Origin: Rhodoferax sp.
GTDB lineage: Bacteria > Pseudomonadota > Gammaproteobacteria > Burkholderiales > Burkholderiaceae_C
Direction: 5' to 3'
NCBI RefSeq assembly: GCF_030697375.1
Contig: NZ_JAUYQD010000062.1
Span: forward strand, 62,001 to 126,000
Length of the DNA stretch: 64,000 bases
Position 1 is the stretch's first letter, and each line of letters opens with the position of its first letter. A program made the translations under genes and the position numbers. The notes beneath the pieces are model-generated. The model saw nothing but the letters and a program-made list of their open reading frames with translations, was not told where the DNA came from and ran no database searches. Positions 7,691 through 17,586 of the stretch are shown here, piece by piece.

Positions 7691-10600
7691 ATGATTACTC
7701 ACCGTAGATACGCATGTGCCGTCCAAATGCAAAAAAATGACATTCTGGGACAATTTAAGGTTAGTTGCGTAGGTGTTGCTTGTATGACAGTCATTGCGCT
7801 GGCGCAAACCAGCTACGCGACCCCGCTGGACCTGTCGCAAGTTCCGGCAGGCAATGGCGGTATAGCACCAGCGCCCAACGTCATCATCACGGTCGACGAT
7901 TCTGGAAGCATGGGTTGGGATTTGGCGACTGACCAAGAAACAGCTAACGTAGCCAATCGAAAAATTACGTTGCTGAAAAATTCATTGAAAGCGCAATTCG
8001 GCAATGGAACTGCAAACTCGGGAAAAACCCCCGACAAGCGCATTCGGTTGGCTTGGCAGGCCATGCACAACAATGGGGGCGCGCCAGGTGCCGGATCATT
8101 AACCGCTGGGGCCATCAATTCGATGCGGTCTTTTGAAGGATCACACCGAGTCAACTTCAATACCTTTGTCGATGGCTTGGTTGCAAACAACGGTACGCCG
8201 TCGCTGAAAATGATGCGCAATGCCCACAATTACATGCGCAGCGCTGCGGGCACCAATAGCCCGTGGGCGGACGCCCCCGGCACGGCACAAGTCACTCCCT
8301 ACCTAGCCTGTCGGCGAACATACCACGTCTTCTTGACGGATGGCGCGTGGAACAGTCAATCCAATACCAACGACAAAGTGGCCTTGGGAGACAGTAAAAA
8401 CCGAACCTTGCCGGATAGCACCAGCTACAGCACTGGTTCGACGCCATCCAGGGTTTACACCGACTCTTACGGCGACACAAATACAACGTACGCCAGTACA
8501 TTTTCTGATTTTGCGTTCAATAGCTGGGCCACCGACCTGCAGAATGGGTCCAACTCGACCCAGGCCATGGCCAATACCGTCAAGCCTTTGATCAAAAAGA
8601 GTGGGGCTGAAACATTTGCGACCACCGCATGCACCAACGCTGGCAACTGCACAGCAACCCAAGAATACTGGAATCCTAAGAACGACCCCGCCACCTGGCA
8701 GCATATAAACACCTATACCATCGGCTTTGGCGTGGGTGCGGTCAACTGGCCCAGCACTGCGAACACCCCAGTGGATTGGGATGATCTCGTCACCCCCAAT
8801 CCCAGCGGCGACAACTATGGCGGCGACTTCCCCAAACTGGTGCAAGGGGCGAAGGTTTGGCCCGACGTAGCACCCTGGGACAGCGCCCACACCCCCGCCA
8901 TTCGAACCATTGAACTCTGGCATGGGGCTCTCAATGGCCGTGGAAAATACTATCCAGTCAAGACAGCAGACGGCTTGACCGCTGCGTTTGCCGACATTAT
9001 GGACACCGTCATTGCCGACACGTCCACCCCTTTGGTGTCTATCGCCACCAGTTCTAACTATCTTCGCACGGGTCTGAACGCTTATATTGCCGGCTACAGC
9101 TCCCTACGGTATTCAGGCTCGTTGTCTGCACGTCCCCTTGACGGCATGACCGGCGCAGTCCAGGCAACCGAAGCTTGGAACGCCGTCTCTTTGCTGGATG
9201 CCATTTCAACCGCCAACCTGTCAAACCGTGTGGTGCTGTCTTACAGCGGCACGGCGGGTATTCCTTGGAAGACGTGGTCCAGCCTACCCACGGCACAACA
9301 AACACCGTTGAACCAGAACAGCGCAGGAACCGTGGATTCCAATGGCCAAAATCGGGTGGACTACATTCGGGGCAATCGCACAAAGGAATTGGCCCAACAA
9401 GGAGGAATTTTTCGGGACCGTGATTCGCGTTTTGGTGATGTTGTGAATTCGAATATTTGGTACACCGGCAAACCTAATAGCGGCTATTCGACAACCGGAT
9501 ACGCAACATTCCGATCTACGGGCATCGGAGGTCAGGGGGGGCGCACACCCATGTTGTACATTGGCGCAAACGATGGCATGTTGCACGGTTTTGTGGCCGC
9601 CAATTGGCCTAGTGACGCGTCTATTACCCATGCAGGCGGCAAAGAATTGCTAGCCTACATTCCCCAGGGCATTGCGCAGGGCAATCTGCGCAAGTTGACG
9701 GACACCACCTACAGTCATTTGTACTTTGTGGACGGGTCTCCGTTTACCGGAGACGCTTACATTGGAGGGACTCCTGCGTGGAAAACGGTCTTAGTCGGAA
9801 CACTGGGTGCCGGGGGTAAAGGTTATTTTGTTCTGGACGTGACAAATCCAGCCAATTTTTCAGAATCCAATGCCGCGAGCTTGGTGATGATGGATACCAC
9901 GGCTACAGCGGATATTGACATTGGAAACATCACTTCGCTACCAGTCATGGACGAAAGCTTTTCAAACAAATCACGTCAAATAGTAAAAATGAATGGGGGC
10001 CGCTGGGCTGCCGTGTTGGGGAATGGTTACAACAGCACCAGCGAAGCGCCCGTATTGCTGGTTCAATACCTGGATGGTGACAAGTCCATCAAGAAGATAT
10101 CGCCATGCGCATTGCCAACCAGCGGAACATGTAGCTTCAAGGGGAGCAATGGTTTATCGGCTCCACAGCTGATTGATCTCAACGGCGATGGAACCATGGA
10201 CATTGCTTATGCGGGGGATATCAAAGGCAATCTTTGGAAGTTTGACTTGACCAGTGCCACGGACTCCGATTGGAAAGTTTCTTTCGCCGGCCAACCCTTT
10301 TTTGTTGCCAAACAATCCACCGCACAGTCTTTTACTTCTACACCGTTTTGGGGAGCCCATCCCAAAGGGGGAATCATGGTTGCAATTGGTACGGGGCAAA
10401 ATTTAACCACCAACGATCAATCGGACACCGCAACGGTTCAAAGCATCTATGCTTTGTGGGACAACAGCACCTATACCAATGGCGCCACGGTGTCTATTAC
10501 TGACACAACACCGATAAATACTGTAGCCGATGCCGCACTTCCCACTACCTTGGTTCAACAAACCGTGTCAAGTGCCGCGCAGGTGGATTCCACGAGTATT

Positions 10601-11095
10601 AATTATTACGAATCGTCGACCAACACCGTCGACTATTCAACCAAAAGAGGTTGGTACCTGAACTGGTCACTGCCGGGTCAACGTGTCATACAAAATATTC
10701 GCGCCTTTTCCGGTGAAAAAATATTGATTTCAAGCCTGATTCCAAAGTCAGGCGGCGCAAGTAATGGTGAAACTTGCTCAGCATCGGCTACCGCAGAGAG
10801 GAGCTTCTTGACCGTACTGGACCTGATGTCAGGCAATCCTCCAACAACCCCTGCGTTTAAATTTGAAGACATCAATTTGTCAAATATCCATACGACAACG
10901 ATCGAAGGTAAAGCAGGAGACAGCGCGGTATTACGGATTAACAACACAATCAAAGTGATCTCATCCAGTTGCCCGGTAGGACAAACTTGCGGTTGCCAGG
11001 TGGGAGAAGACTGCGGAAGCCATACACGTGACGTTTTGGATCTTGACTTGGGTCGTATCCAAAGTAAACGCGCAAACTGGCGTCAGACTCAATGA
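7691..11095 (+). CDS. pilY1: PilY1 pilus-tip adhesin / assembly factor
   Basis: This 1134-residue secreted protein is the large tip component of type IV pili, acting in assembly, adhesion and surface sensing. A hydrophobic segment near residues 24-42 looks like a signal peptide, with a likely cleavage in SYATP. A von Willebrand A-like domain begins near residue 65 with an intact MIDAS motif in VDDSGSMG (Asp69, Ser71, Ser73). The C-terminal beta-propeller region has a calcium loop DLNGDGTMD at residues 829-837, the site that controls pilus extension and retraction in Pseudomonas PilY1. GGAG precedes the ATG. Seven consecutive G residues lie at 9535-9541. The stop overlaps the next start (ATGA). 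Confidence 0.95.
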   Translation: MITHRRYACAVQMQKNDILGQFKVSCVGVACMTVIALAQTSYATPLDLSQVPAGNGGIAPAPNVIITVDDSGSMGWDLATDQETANVANRKITLLKNSLKAQFGNGTANSGKTPDKRIRLAWQAMHNNGGAPGAGSLTAGAINSMRSFEGSHRVNFNTFVDGLVANNGTPSLKMMRNAHNYMRSAAGTNSPWADAPGTAQVTPYLACRRTYHVFLTDGAWNSQSNTNDKVALGDSKNRTLPDSTSYSTGSTPSRVYTDSYGDTNTTYASTFSDFAFNSWATDLQNGSNSTQAMANTVKPLIKKSGAETFATTACTNAGNCTATQEYWNPKNDPATWQHINTYTIGFGVGAVNWPSTANTPVDWDDLVTPNPSGDNYGGDFPKLVQGAKVWPDVAPWDSAHTPAIRTIELWHGALNGRGKYYPVKTADGLTAAFADIMDTVIADTSTPLVSIATSSNYLRTGLNAYIAGYSSLRYSGSLSARPLDGMTGAVQATEAWNAVSLLDAISTANLSNRVVLSYSGTAGIPWKTWSSLPTAQQTPLNQNSAGTVDSNGQNRVDYIRGNRTKELAQQGGIFRDRDSRFGDVVNSNIWYTGKPNSGYSTTGYATFRSTGIGGQGGRTPMLYIGANDGMLHGFVAANWPSDASITHAGGKELLAYIPQGIAQGNLRKLTDTTYSHLYFVDGSPFTGDAYIGGTPAWKTVLVGTLGAGGKGYFVLDVTNPANFSESNAASLVMMDTTATADIDIGNITSLPVMDESFSNKSRQIVKMNGGRWAAVLGNGYNSTSEAPVLLVQYLDGDKSIKKISPCALPTSGTCSFKGSNGLSAPQLIDLNGDGTMDIAYAGDIKGNLWKFDLTSATDSDWKVSFAGQPFFVAKQSTAQSFTSTPFWGAHPKGGIMVAIGTGQNLTTNDQSDTATVQSIYALWDNSTYTNGATVSITDTTPINTVADAALPTTLVQQTVSSAAQVDSTSINYYESSTNTVDYSTKRGWYLNWSLPGQRVIQNIRAFSGEKILISSLIPKSGGASNGETCSASATAERSFLTVLDLMSGNPPTTPAFKFEDINLSNIHTTTIEGKAGDSAVLRINNTIKVISSSCPVGQTCGCQVGEDCGSHTRDVLDLDLGRIQSKRANWRQTQ

Positions 11096-11565
11096 GGACT
11101 CTGATTCCAATCACCATGAAAACCACCACTAAAATCAACCGGGCCGTTGGAGGGTTTACATTAATTGAGTTGATGATTACTGTTGCAATCATCGGCATCT
11201 TGGCAAGCATCGCTTGGCCCAATTACAACCAGTACATACAGCGTAGCCAACGCGCCAATGCGCGCAACACGTTGATCCAGGTGGCACAGTGGATGGAGCG
11301 AGCAGCCACATCAACTGGAAACTACCCGGCGACGGCTGCAGTCCCTGCGGGTGTCCTGACGGTTGAAGGCAACCGTTACACGGTGACTGTGCTGTCACCT
11401 GCCCCGCTGGCTGTACCGGCTGCGCTTTTTACCATTACGGCAACACGAAATGCCGGCGGGCAAGCTACTGACCGATGCGGCGACTTTGTCATTGACAACG
11501 TGAACCGACGCACTATCGTGAACCAAGCGGCCGGAGTTACAGCAGCGGAATGCTGGGCTCGTTGA
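11092..11565 (+). CDS. pilE: Type IV pilin-like protein PilE
   Basis: A prepilin with the classical signature GGFTLIELMITVAIIGILA followed by IAWPNYNQYIQRSQRANAR, typical of the PilE minor pilin that closes this cluster. Cys residues in TDRCGDF and AAECWAR near the C terminus probably form the D-region disulfide. The first start (11092) overlaps the pilY1 stop in ATGA; an ATG at 11116 gives a shorter leader and is equally possible. About 157 residues from the first start. No clear terminator follows. Confidence 0.9.
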   Translation: MRTLIPITMKTTTKINRAVGGFTLIELMITVAIIGILASIAWPNYNQYIQRSQRANARNTLIQVAQWMERAATSTGNYPATAAVPAGVLTVEGNRYTVTVLSPAPLAVPAALFTITATRNAGGQATDRCGDFVIDNVNRRTIVNQAAGVTAAECWAR

Positions 11566-11631
11566 GCACTGTGCGGCTCCAAAATACCAAGCTGATGTAC
11601 CCTGAATGTTGAATACAAAAATGGGCTGCCC

Positions 11632-12750
11632 ATGCTAAAAGCTGCGCTACTCAGGGCACACAGTGGAAAGAACATCACACCACCCAACCCAAGTGTTGGT
11701 TGCGTAATCGCTTTGCCGGCAGGCTCCATCCTAGGTCAAGGCCACACCCAGCGCGCTGGTGGTCCGCATGCCGAAGTCATGGCCCTACGAGATGCACAGT
11801 CCAAGGGTCATTCGGTTGTGGGTGCCACCGCCTACGTCACCTTAGAGCCCTGCTCCCACCACGGCCGTACCGGCCCCTGCTGTGACGCACTGATCCAGGC
11901 AGGCATAAAAAAAGTGGTGGCGTCTATTGCCGACCCCAACCCCCTGGTGTCTGGCCAAGGATTTGCAAAGCTAAGAGCTGCTGGCATTGAGGTCGAAGTA
12001 CTGCCAGTTGATGACCCACTGGCCATTGCGTCGCGCGAGCTCAACATCGGGTTTTTCAGCCGCATGGTCCGTAAAACGCCCTGGGTGCGCATGAAGGTAG
12101 CCGCTTCGCTGGACGGTAAAACAGCGCTGCTGAACGGCATCAGCCAGTGGATCACCTCACCTGAGGCGCGCGCCGATGGTCATGCGTGGCGCGCGCGCGC
12201 CTGCGCCATCCTGACCGGCATTGGTACCGTGCTGCAAGACTCGCCGCGTTTGGATGTTCGATTGGTGGATACACCGCGCCAACCGCATGTGGTGGTGGTG
12301 GATAGCAACCTTCAAACCCCAATCGACGCTCCTCTTTTTATAGCGGGTCGCGCAGTATTTATCTACGCAGCAGTCCAAAATGACTTAAAAAAGGCGGCGT
12401 TGGAGGCGGCGGGGGCCACCGTCATCTACCTGCCCGGCATGCACTTGGACGGCAGCCCCACTGGCAAAGTGGATCTGGCTGCCATGTTGCGGGACTTGGG
12501 TCAACGCGAGATCAACGAACTGCATGTAGAGGCTGGCCACAAACTCAATGGTTCATTGATTCGTGAGGCCTTGGTAGACGAATTTCTAGTCTATCTGGCT
12601 CCCAAATTCATGGGTCAGGGCGCTGGCATGGCCGACTTTGGGCCTCTGACCGATTTGAATGCGGCCCTGCCGCTGGAGTTCAAATCCACCACCATGGTGG
12701 GTCCAGACCTGCGGATAGTGGCGCGCGTGAACGGGCGCGACCGCTTTTAA
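11632..12750 (+). CDS. ribD: Bifunctional pyrimidine deaminase / reductase RibD
   Basis: RibD carries out the second and third steps of riboflavin synthesis: deamination, then NADPH reduction of the pyrimidine made by GTP cyclohydrolase II. The N-terminal deaminase domain has the zinc site HAEVMAL (His46, Glu48) and EPCSHHGRTGPC. The reductase domain starts near residue 145 (TPWVRMKVAASLDGKTA). The N terminus is a little short, starting inside the helix that precedes the PNPSVGCVI motif; an in-frame TGA about 40 bp upstream excludes an ATG extension. It begins the operon ribD-ribE-ribBX-ribH-nusB. I see no FMN riboswitch in the 66 bp upstream. Confidence 0.95.
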   Translation: MLKAALLRAHSGKNITPPNPSVGCVIALPAGSILGQGHTQRAGGPHAEVMALRDAQSKGHSVVGATAYVTLEPCSHHGRTGPCCDALIQAGIKKVVASIADPNPLVSGQGFAKLRAAGIEVEVLPVDDPLAIASRELNIGFFSRMVRKTPWVRMKVAASLDGKTALLNGISQWITSPEARADGHAWRARACAILTGIGTVLQDSPRLDVRLVDTPRQPHVVVVDSNLQTPIDAPLFIAGRAVFIYAAVQNDLKKAALEAAGATVIYLPGMHLDGSPTGKVDLAAMLRDLGQREINELHVEAGHKLNGSLIREALVDEFLVYLAPKFMGQGAGMADFGPLTDLNAALPLEFKSTTMVGPDLRIVARVNGRDRF

Positions 12751-12808
12751 AACAGAAGAATTGGGGGCTTTGGCCAACCCAAGGCCCAAACCCTGCGAAA
12801 ATACCCGG

Positions 12809-13453
12809 ATGTTTACCGGAATCATCACTGGCGTGGGGCGCATCGTCGCCGTTCATGCCCAAGGCAGCTCATCAACGCACGGCAAGCGCCTCACCATTGC
12901 GTGCCCACCAACTTACCTCGACGACGTGGGGCTGGGTGACAGCATTGCACTCAATGGGGCTTGCATGACCGTCACCACGCTCGACAGTACGCAACAGCAA
13001 TTCACGGTGGACATCTCCGCTGAATCGCTGGACAAAACTGCGGGACTGGGGCAATTGGGCACCATCAATCTGGAAAAAGCCTTGCGTGCGCACGACCGTT
13101 TGGGCGGGCACATTGTGTCAGGCCATGTGGACGGGATCGGCACTGTGGCGCACTTTGCCCAAGTGGGTGAGAGTTGGGAGTTGCGCATCATGGCCCCACG
13201 GACATTGGCCAAATATCTGGCGTACAAAGGTTCCATCACGGTCAATGGCGTGAGCCTGACAGTGAACCGTATCCAAGATACCGACACCGGTTGTGAAATG
13301 AGCATCAACCTGATCCCCCATACAGTGCAAAACACCGCTTTGGGCACCCTGGGCGCAGGCTCTCAGGTAAATCTGGAAATCGATTTGATCGCGCGGTATG
13401 TCGAGCGCATGCTGAACGCCGATCCACAACAAGCCGGACAACCCGCGTCATAA
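12809..13453 (+). CDS. ribE: Riboflavin synthase, alpha subunit
   Basis: The enzyme dismutates two 6,7-dimethyl-8-ribityllumazine molecules into riboflavin and a pyrimidine. The 214-residue protein begins with the family-defining MFTGIITGVGRI and has two lumazine-binding barrels; the second repeats the pattern near residue 98 (GGHIVSGHVDGIG). The frame stays open upstream to 12761, but the MFTGII start is diagnostic. The ribosome binding site is weak. It lies 58 bp after ribD and 43 bp before ribBX. Confidence 0.96.
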   Translation: MFTGIITGVGRIVAVHAQGSSSTHGKRLTIACPPTYLDDVGLGDSIALNGACMTVTTLDSTQQQFTVDISAESLDKTAGLGQLGTINLEKALRAHDRLGGHIVSGHVDGIGTVAHFAQVGESWELRIMAPRTLAKYLAYKGSITVNGVSLTVNRIQDTDTGCEMSINLIPHTVQNTALGTLGAGSQVNLEIDLIARYVERMLNADPQQAGQPAS

Positions 13454-13496
13454 CTCGGAGCCCCGCCTCCTCTCCTATTTTGTGAAAGACATTTGC

Positions 13497-14612
13497 ATGA
13501 CAGCCCTCTCCCCCGTGGCTATTTCCCCTGTTGAAGACATCGTGGCCGACATGCGCGCCGGGCGCATGGTGATTTTGGTGGACGAAGAAGACCGCGAAAA
13601 CGAAGGCGACTTGGTATTGGCGGCCGACCACGTCACTGCGGATGCCATCAATTTCATGGCGCGTTTCGGGCGTGGTCTGATTTGTCTGACCCTCACCCGC
13701 GAACGCTGTGAACGCCTGCAATTGCCGCCCATGACGGTACGCAATGGCGACAAAAAAGGCACAGCATTCACGGTGTCCATTGAGGCCGCTGAAGGCGTGA
13801 CCACCGGCATTTCGGCGGCAGACCGCGCACAAACTGTCCGAGCCGCAGTGGCCAAAGACGCCAAACCCGACGACTTGGTGCAACCCGGCCACATTTTTCC
13901 CTTGCAGGCGGTGGATGGCGGCGTGCTCATGCGGGCTGGCCACACCGAAGCCGGTTGCGATCTGGCAGCCATGGCGGGCTGCTCGCCCACTTCGGTGATT
14001 TGCGAGATCATGAAAGACGATGGCACCATGGCCCGTCTGCCTGATTTGCAACTCTTTGCAGCCCAGCATGGCCTGAAGATCGGCACCATTGCCGATTTGA
14101 TTGAACACCGCAGCCGCGTGGAGTCTCTGATTGAAAAGCAGGGCTCGCGCACGGTGCACACCGCTTTTGGCGAGTTCACCGCCCACGCGTTTCGCGATAC
14201 CACGGGCCACGGCGTGCACCTGGCCTTGGTCAAAGGCCAATGGGCCGAAGGCGACACCGTACCCGCCCGCGTACACGAGCCCTTGTCGGTGCTGGACGCC
14301 TTGGAAGTGGGCCGCACCATGCACTCCTGGAGTCTGGATGCCGCCCTGTCCTTTGTGGCGCAAGAAGGCAAAGGCGTAGTCGTGTTGCTCAATTGCGGTG
14401 AAAGCGGCGCACAGTTGCTGTCGCAGTTTGACGGCACCGCCCGCCCGGCCCAAGCCCCGGAACGGGGCCGCATGGACCTGCGTACCTACGGCATTGGTGC
14501 ACAAATCCTGCGCCTGTGCGGCGTGCACAAAATGCGCCTCATGGGCAGCCCCCGGCGCATGCCCAGCATGACGGGCTACGGCCTGGAAATCACCGGCTAC
14601 ATCAGCAAATAA
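13497..14612 (+). CDS. ribBX: Dihydroxybutanone-phosphate synthase fused to a degenerate GTP cyclohydrolase II domain (RibBX)
   Basis: The N-terminal domain makes 3,4-dihydroxy-2-butanone 4-phosphate from ribulose 5-phosphate; its site is intact (VDEEDRENEGDLV, then MRAGHTEAGCDLAAMAG). The C-terminal domain aligns with RibA, but where RibA has its three zinc cysteines (VHSEC...CDC pattern) this protein reads VHEPLSVLDALEVGRTMHSW with none. It therefore cannot be a normal GTP cyclohydrolase II. This matches the RibBX variant described in proteobacteria, where a separate RibA supplies the missing activity. I prefer the ATG at 13497 to a GTG at 13482. The symbol reflects the missing zinc site; many annotations would say ribBA or ribB. 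Confidence 0.9.
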   Translation: MTALSPVAISPVEDIVADMRAGRMVILVDEEDRENEGDLVLAADHVTADAINFMARFGRGLICLTLTRERCERLQLPPMTVRNGDKKGTAFTVSIEAAEGVTTGISAADRAQTVRAAVAKDAKPDDLVQPGHIFPLQAVDGGVLMRAGHTEAGCDLAAMAGCSPTSVICEIMKDDGTMARLPDLQLFAAQHGLKIGTIADLIEHRSRVESLIEKQGSRTVHTAFGEFTAHAFRDTTGHGVHLALVKGQWAEGDTVPARVHEPLSVLDALEVGRTMHSWSLDAALSFVAQEGKGVVVLLNCGESGAQLLSQFDGTARPAQAPERGRMDLRTYGIGAQILRLCGVHKMRLMGSPRRMPSMTGYGLEITGYISK

Positions 14613-14636
14613 TCAAAATTGATAAAGGTTTACCCC

Positions 14637-15110
14637 ATGTTTGGTGCAGACAAAGGCAACGTTGCCTCTAACGACAGCCGTCTCAACGGCAAAAAACTCA
14701 GCATTGGCATCGTGCAAGCACGTTTCAACGCCCCCATCACCGACGCGCTGGCCAAGGCCTGCAAGGCAGAGTTGATGAGCTTGGGTGTGTCCGACAAAGA
14801 CATCGACCATGTCACCGTACCCGGCGCACTGGAGGTGCCCGTGGCATTGCAGGCCATGGCCGAGAAGTCTAAATACGACGCCTTGGTGGCTTTGGGCTGC
14901 ATCATCCGCGGTGAAACCTACCATTTTGAGTTGGTGGCCAACGAGTCCGGCGCCGGTGTGACCCGCATTTCGCTGGATTACCAGTTGCCCATTGCCAACG
15001 CCATTTTGACCACCGAAGACATGGCCCAAGCCGTGGCCCGCCAAGAGGAAAAGGGCCGTGATGCGGCCCGTGTGGCCGTCGAAATGGCCAATCTGCTGGA
15101 GTCTATTTAA
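14637..15110 (+). CDS. ribH: 6,7-dimethyl-8-ribityllumazine synthase
   Basis: It condenses the RibD product with the RibB product to form lumazine, the substrate of riboflavin synthase. The 157-residue protein has IGIVQARFN, VPGALEVPVAL, LVALGCIIRGETYHFE (active-site His) and GVTRISLDYQLPIANAILTTED, all family motifs. AAAGG lies before the ATG. Its TAA shares its last base with the nusB ATG, so translation is coupled. Confidence 0.97.
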   Translation: MFGADKGNVASNDSRLNGKKLSIGIVQARFNAPITDALAKACKAELMSLGVSDKDIDHVTVPGALEVPVALQAMAEKSKYDALVALGCIIRGETYHFELVANESGAGVTRISLDYQLPIANAILTTEDMAQAVARQEEKGRDAARVAVEMANLLESI

Positions 15111-15646
15111 TGAGCGATTTCAATACTCCCTCCTCGCCCACCCGCCCGCCCCGCCAGCCACGCACCGGCCTGACCAGTACGGGCGCGCGCAAGGCGGGCT
15201 CCAAGTCGGACCGCAGCCGCGCACGCGAATTTGCGCTGCAAGGCCTGTACCAGAGCCTGGTGGGGGGTAACGAAGCCGGTGCCATCGACATTTTTACGCG
15301 CGACCTCGCGGGCTTCAACAAGGCAGATTCGGTGCACTTTGACGCACTCTTTCACGGGTGCATCGCGCAAAGCGCCGAGCTGGACGTGTTGATTCTCCCG
15401 CTGCTGGACCGCCCCATGACCGAGATTTCCCCCATTGAACATGCGGTCATGTGGATTGGCGCCTACGAGATGAAGCACTGCCTGGATGTTCCCTGGCGCG
15501 TGGTCATCAATGAGTGTGTGGAGCTGGCCAAAGAGTTTGGTGGCACCGACGGCCACAAATACGTCAATGGCGTGCTGAACGGCATGGCCCCCTCCCTGCG
15601 CACAGCGGAGGTCGAATCCGACCGCGTCAAAAAGTCCCGCGCCTAA
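15110..15646 (+). CDS. nusB: Transcription antitermination protein NusB
   Basis: NusB with S10 (NusE) binds boxA RNA and supports antitermination of rRNA transcription. The 178-residue protein has a basic, Pro/Ser-rich N-terminal extension of about 35 residues before the domain starts (SRAREFALQGLYQ). The C-terminal signature is PWRVVINECVELAKEFGGTDGHKYVNGVLN. It overlaps ribH by one base, the classical ribH-nusB arrangement. Confidence 0.96.
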   Translation: MSDFNTPSSPTRPPRQPRTGLTSTGARKAGSKSDRSRAREFALQGLYQSLVGGNEAGAIDIFTRDLAGFNKADSVHFDALFHGCIAQSAELDVLILPLLDRPMTEISPIEHAVMWIGAYEMKHCLDVPWRVVINECVELAKEFGGTDGHKYVNGVLNGMAPSLRTAEVESDRVKKSRA

Positions 15647-15668
15647 GAAGCGACCGCTTCCACCTCCC

Positions 15669-16853
15669 ATGCAGATATCGTCCCGTGCACAAAAGATAGA
15701 GCCTTTCTACGTGATGGAGGTGGCCAAGGCGGCTGCCAATCTGGGTCAAGAAATTGCGCACACCGATGCGCCCATGGTTTTTTTGAACATCGGTGAGCCA
15801 GATTTCACCGCGCCGCCCTTGGTGCAGCAGGCCGCAGAAAAGGCCGTGCGCGACGGCCATACCCAGTACACCCCCGCCACCGGTTTGCCCGCCTTGCGCG
15901 AAAACATCAGCGCCTGGTATGCCAGCCGTTTCGGCGCTGACGTGCCTGCCAGCCGCATCATCGTGACGGCGGGGGCCTCCGCCGCCCTGCACCTGGCGTG
16001 TATGGCGCTGATCGAAGCGGGTGATGAAGTCCTGATGCCGGACCCCAGCTACCCCTGCAACCGGCATTTTGTCAGCGCCGCCGAAGGCCGCGCCGTGCTG
16101 ATTCCCACCACCGCCCAAGAGCGCTTTCAACTCAGTGCCGACAAGGTGCAAGCCGCCTGGGGGCCACGCACACGGGGCGTCTTGTTGGCCTCACCGTCCA
16201 ACCCCACAGGCACCTCCATCCACCCGGACGAGTTGCGCCGCATCCACCAGGTGGTGCAGGCGCGCGGTGGCATCACCGTGGTGGACGAAATCTACCTGCC
16301 ACTCAGTTTTGATGCCCAGTTTGGACAAACGGCACTGGCCATCGACGAGCACATCATCAGCATCAACAGCTTCAGCAAATACTTCAGCATGACCGGCTGG
16401 CGCCTGGGCTGGATGGTGGTGCCGGAAAAACTGGTACCGGTGATTGAGCGGCTGGCGCAAAACCTGTTCATCTGCCCCAGCACCATTGCCCAGCATGCGG
16501 CCCTGGCCTGCTTTGCGCCCGAAAGCATTGCGCTGTACGAGGCACGGCGCCAGGAGTTCAAGGCGCGGCGCGACTATTTCATTCCGCAACTCAACGCCAT
16601 GGGCTTGAACGTTCCCGTGGTTCCCGATGGCGCTTTTTACGCCTGGGCAGATTGTTCCAACGCCTGCGCCAAACTCGGCATCCAAGACAGCTGGGACTTT
16701 GCTTTTGCCATGATGAACCAAGCCCATGTGGCCATCACCCCAGGGCGTGACTTCGGGCTGGACCAGACCCACCATTTTGTACGTTTTTCCACCGCCAGTT
16801 CGATGGAACAACTACAGACGGCAGTCGAGCGGCTTCGCTCGGTGCTGCTGTAA
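15669..16853 (+). CDS. Class I/II PLP-dependent aminotransferase
   Basis: A fold-type I aminotransferase of 394 residues. Motifs in order are NIGEPDFTAP, TQYTPATGLPALR, a phosphate-binding VTAGASAALHLA, the SNPTGT loop, VDEIY, the PLP-lysine motif INSFSKYFSMTGWRLGW (Lys near 237) and the substrate-carboxylate Arg region HFVRFSTASS. It resembles aspartate/alanine-type or valine-pyruvate-type transaminases; the amino donor cannot be set by eye. It starts 22 bp after nusB and ends 21 bp before tolQ, so it may bridge two operons. Confidence 0.88.
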   Translation: MQISSRAQKIEPFYVMEVAKAAANLGQEIAHTDAPMVFLNIGEPDFTAPPLVQQAAEKAVRDGHTQYTPATGLPALRENISAWYASRFGADVPASRIIVTAGASAALHLACMALIEAGDEVLMPDPSYPCNRHFVSAAEGRAVLIPTTAQERFQLSADKVQAAWGPRTRGVLLASPSNPTGTSIHPDELRRIHQVVQARGGITVVDEIYLPLSFDAQFGQTALAIDEHIISINSFSKYFSMTGWRLGWMVVPEKLVPVIERLAQNLFICPSTIAQHAALACFAPESIALYEARRQEFKARRDYFIPQLNAMGLNVPVVPDGAFYAWADCSNACAKLGIQDSWDFAFAMMNQAHVAITPGRDFGLDQTHHFVRFSTASSMEQLQTAVERLRSVLL

Positions 16854-16874
16854 ATTCATTTACCCAACCCTGCC

Positions 16875-17573
16875 ATGAACCAAGACCTTTCGATTCTCCA
16901 TTTGGTACTCAATGCCAGCGTAGTGGTGCAAGCCGTCATGCTGCTGCTGATGGTGATTTCCATCTCCAGCTGGGCTGCCATCTTCAGAAAGCTATTTGCC
17001 CTGAACCGTGTGAAATCGCTCAATGAGGTGTTCGAGCGCAACTTCTGGTCCGGCTCCAGCCTGAACGACCTGTTTGCCAACGCCTCCAAAAACCCCAGTG
17101 AAGGTGGGCCCATGGAGCGTATCTTTGCCAGTGGCATGCGTGAATTCCAAAAAATGCGCGAGCGCCGTGTCACCGACGCAGGCACCCTGATGGACGGGGC
17201 CCGGCGGGCCATGCGGGCCAGTTTTCAGCGCGAAATGGACGTGGTGGAAACCCATCTGTCGTTTCTGGCCTCGGTGGGCTCGGTATCACCCTATGTCGGC
17301 TTGTTCGGTACGGTGTGGGGCATCATGCACGCCTTTACCGGGCTGGCGGCACTCACGCAGGTGACACTGGCCACCGTGGCGCCCGGCATTGCCGAGGCAC
17401 TGGTGGCCACTGCGATTGGCCTGTTTGCAGCCATCCCCGCTGTGGTGGCCTACAACCGTTTTGCACGCGATATTGACCGCATTGCCATCCACCAGGAAAC
17501 CTTCATCGAAGAGTTTTCCAATATTCTGCAACGCAACGTGAGCGCCCAGGCCGCCACGCCGCGTACCGCCTGA
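16875..17573 (+). CDS. tolQ: TolQ inner-membrane proton channel subunit
   Basis: TolQ with TolR harvests the proton-motive force to energise TolA, which bridges to the outer membrane during division. The 232-residue protein has one membrane segment near residues 16-37 and two more in the family region FLASVGSVSPYVGLFGTVWGIM and TVAPGIAEALVATAIGLFAAIPAV. tolR and tolA follow at 13 and 11 bp, which favours TolQ over ExbB. ybgC, tolB and pal are not adjacent here. Confidence 0.92.
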   Translation: MNQDLSILHLVLNASVVVQAVMLLLMVISISSWAAIFRKLFALNRVKSLNEVFERNFWSGSSLNDLFANASKNPSEGGPMERIFASGMREFQKMRERRVTDAGTLMDGARRAMRASFQREMDVVETHLSFLASVGSVSPYVGLFGTVWGIMHAFTGLAALTQVTLATVAPGIAEALVATAIGLFAAIPAVVAYNRFARDIDRIAIHQETFIEEFSNILQRNVSAQAATPRTA

Positions 17574-17586
17574 AGGCCATCACCCC

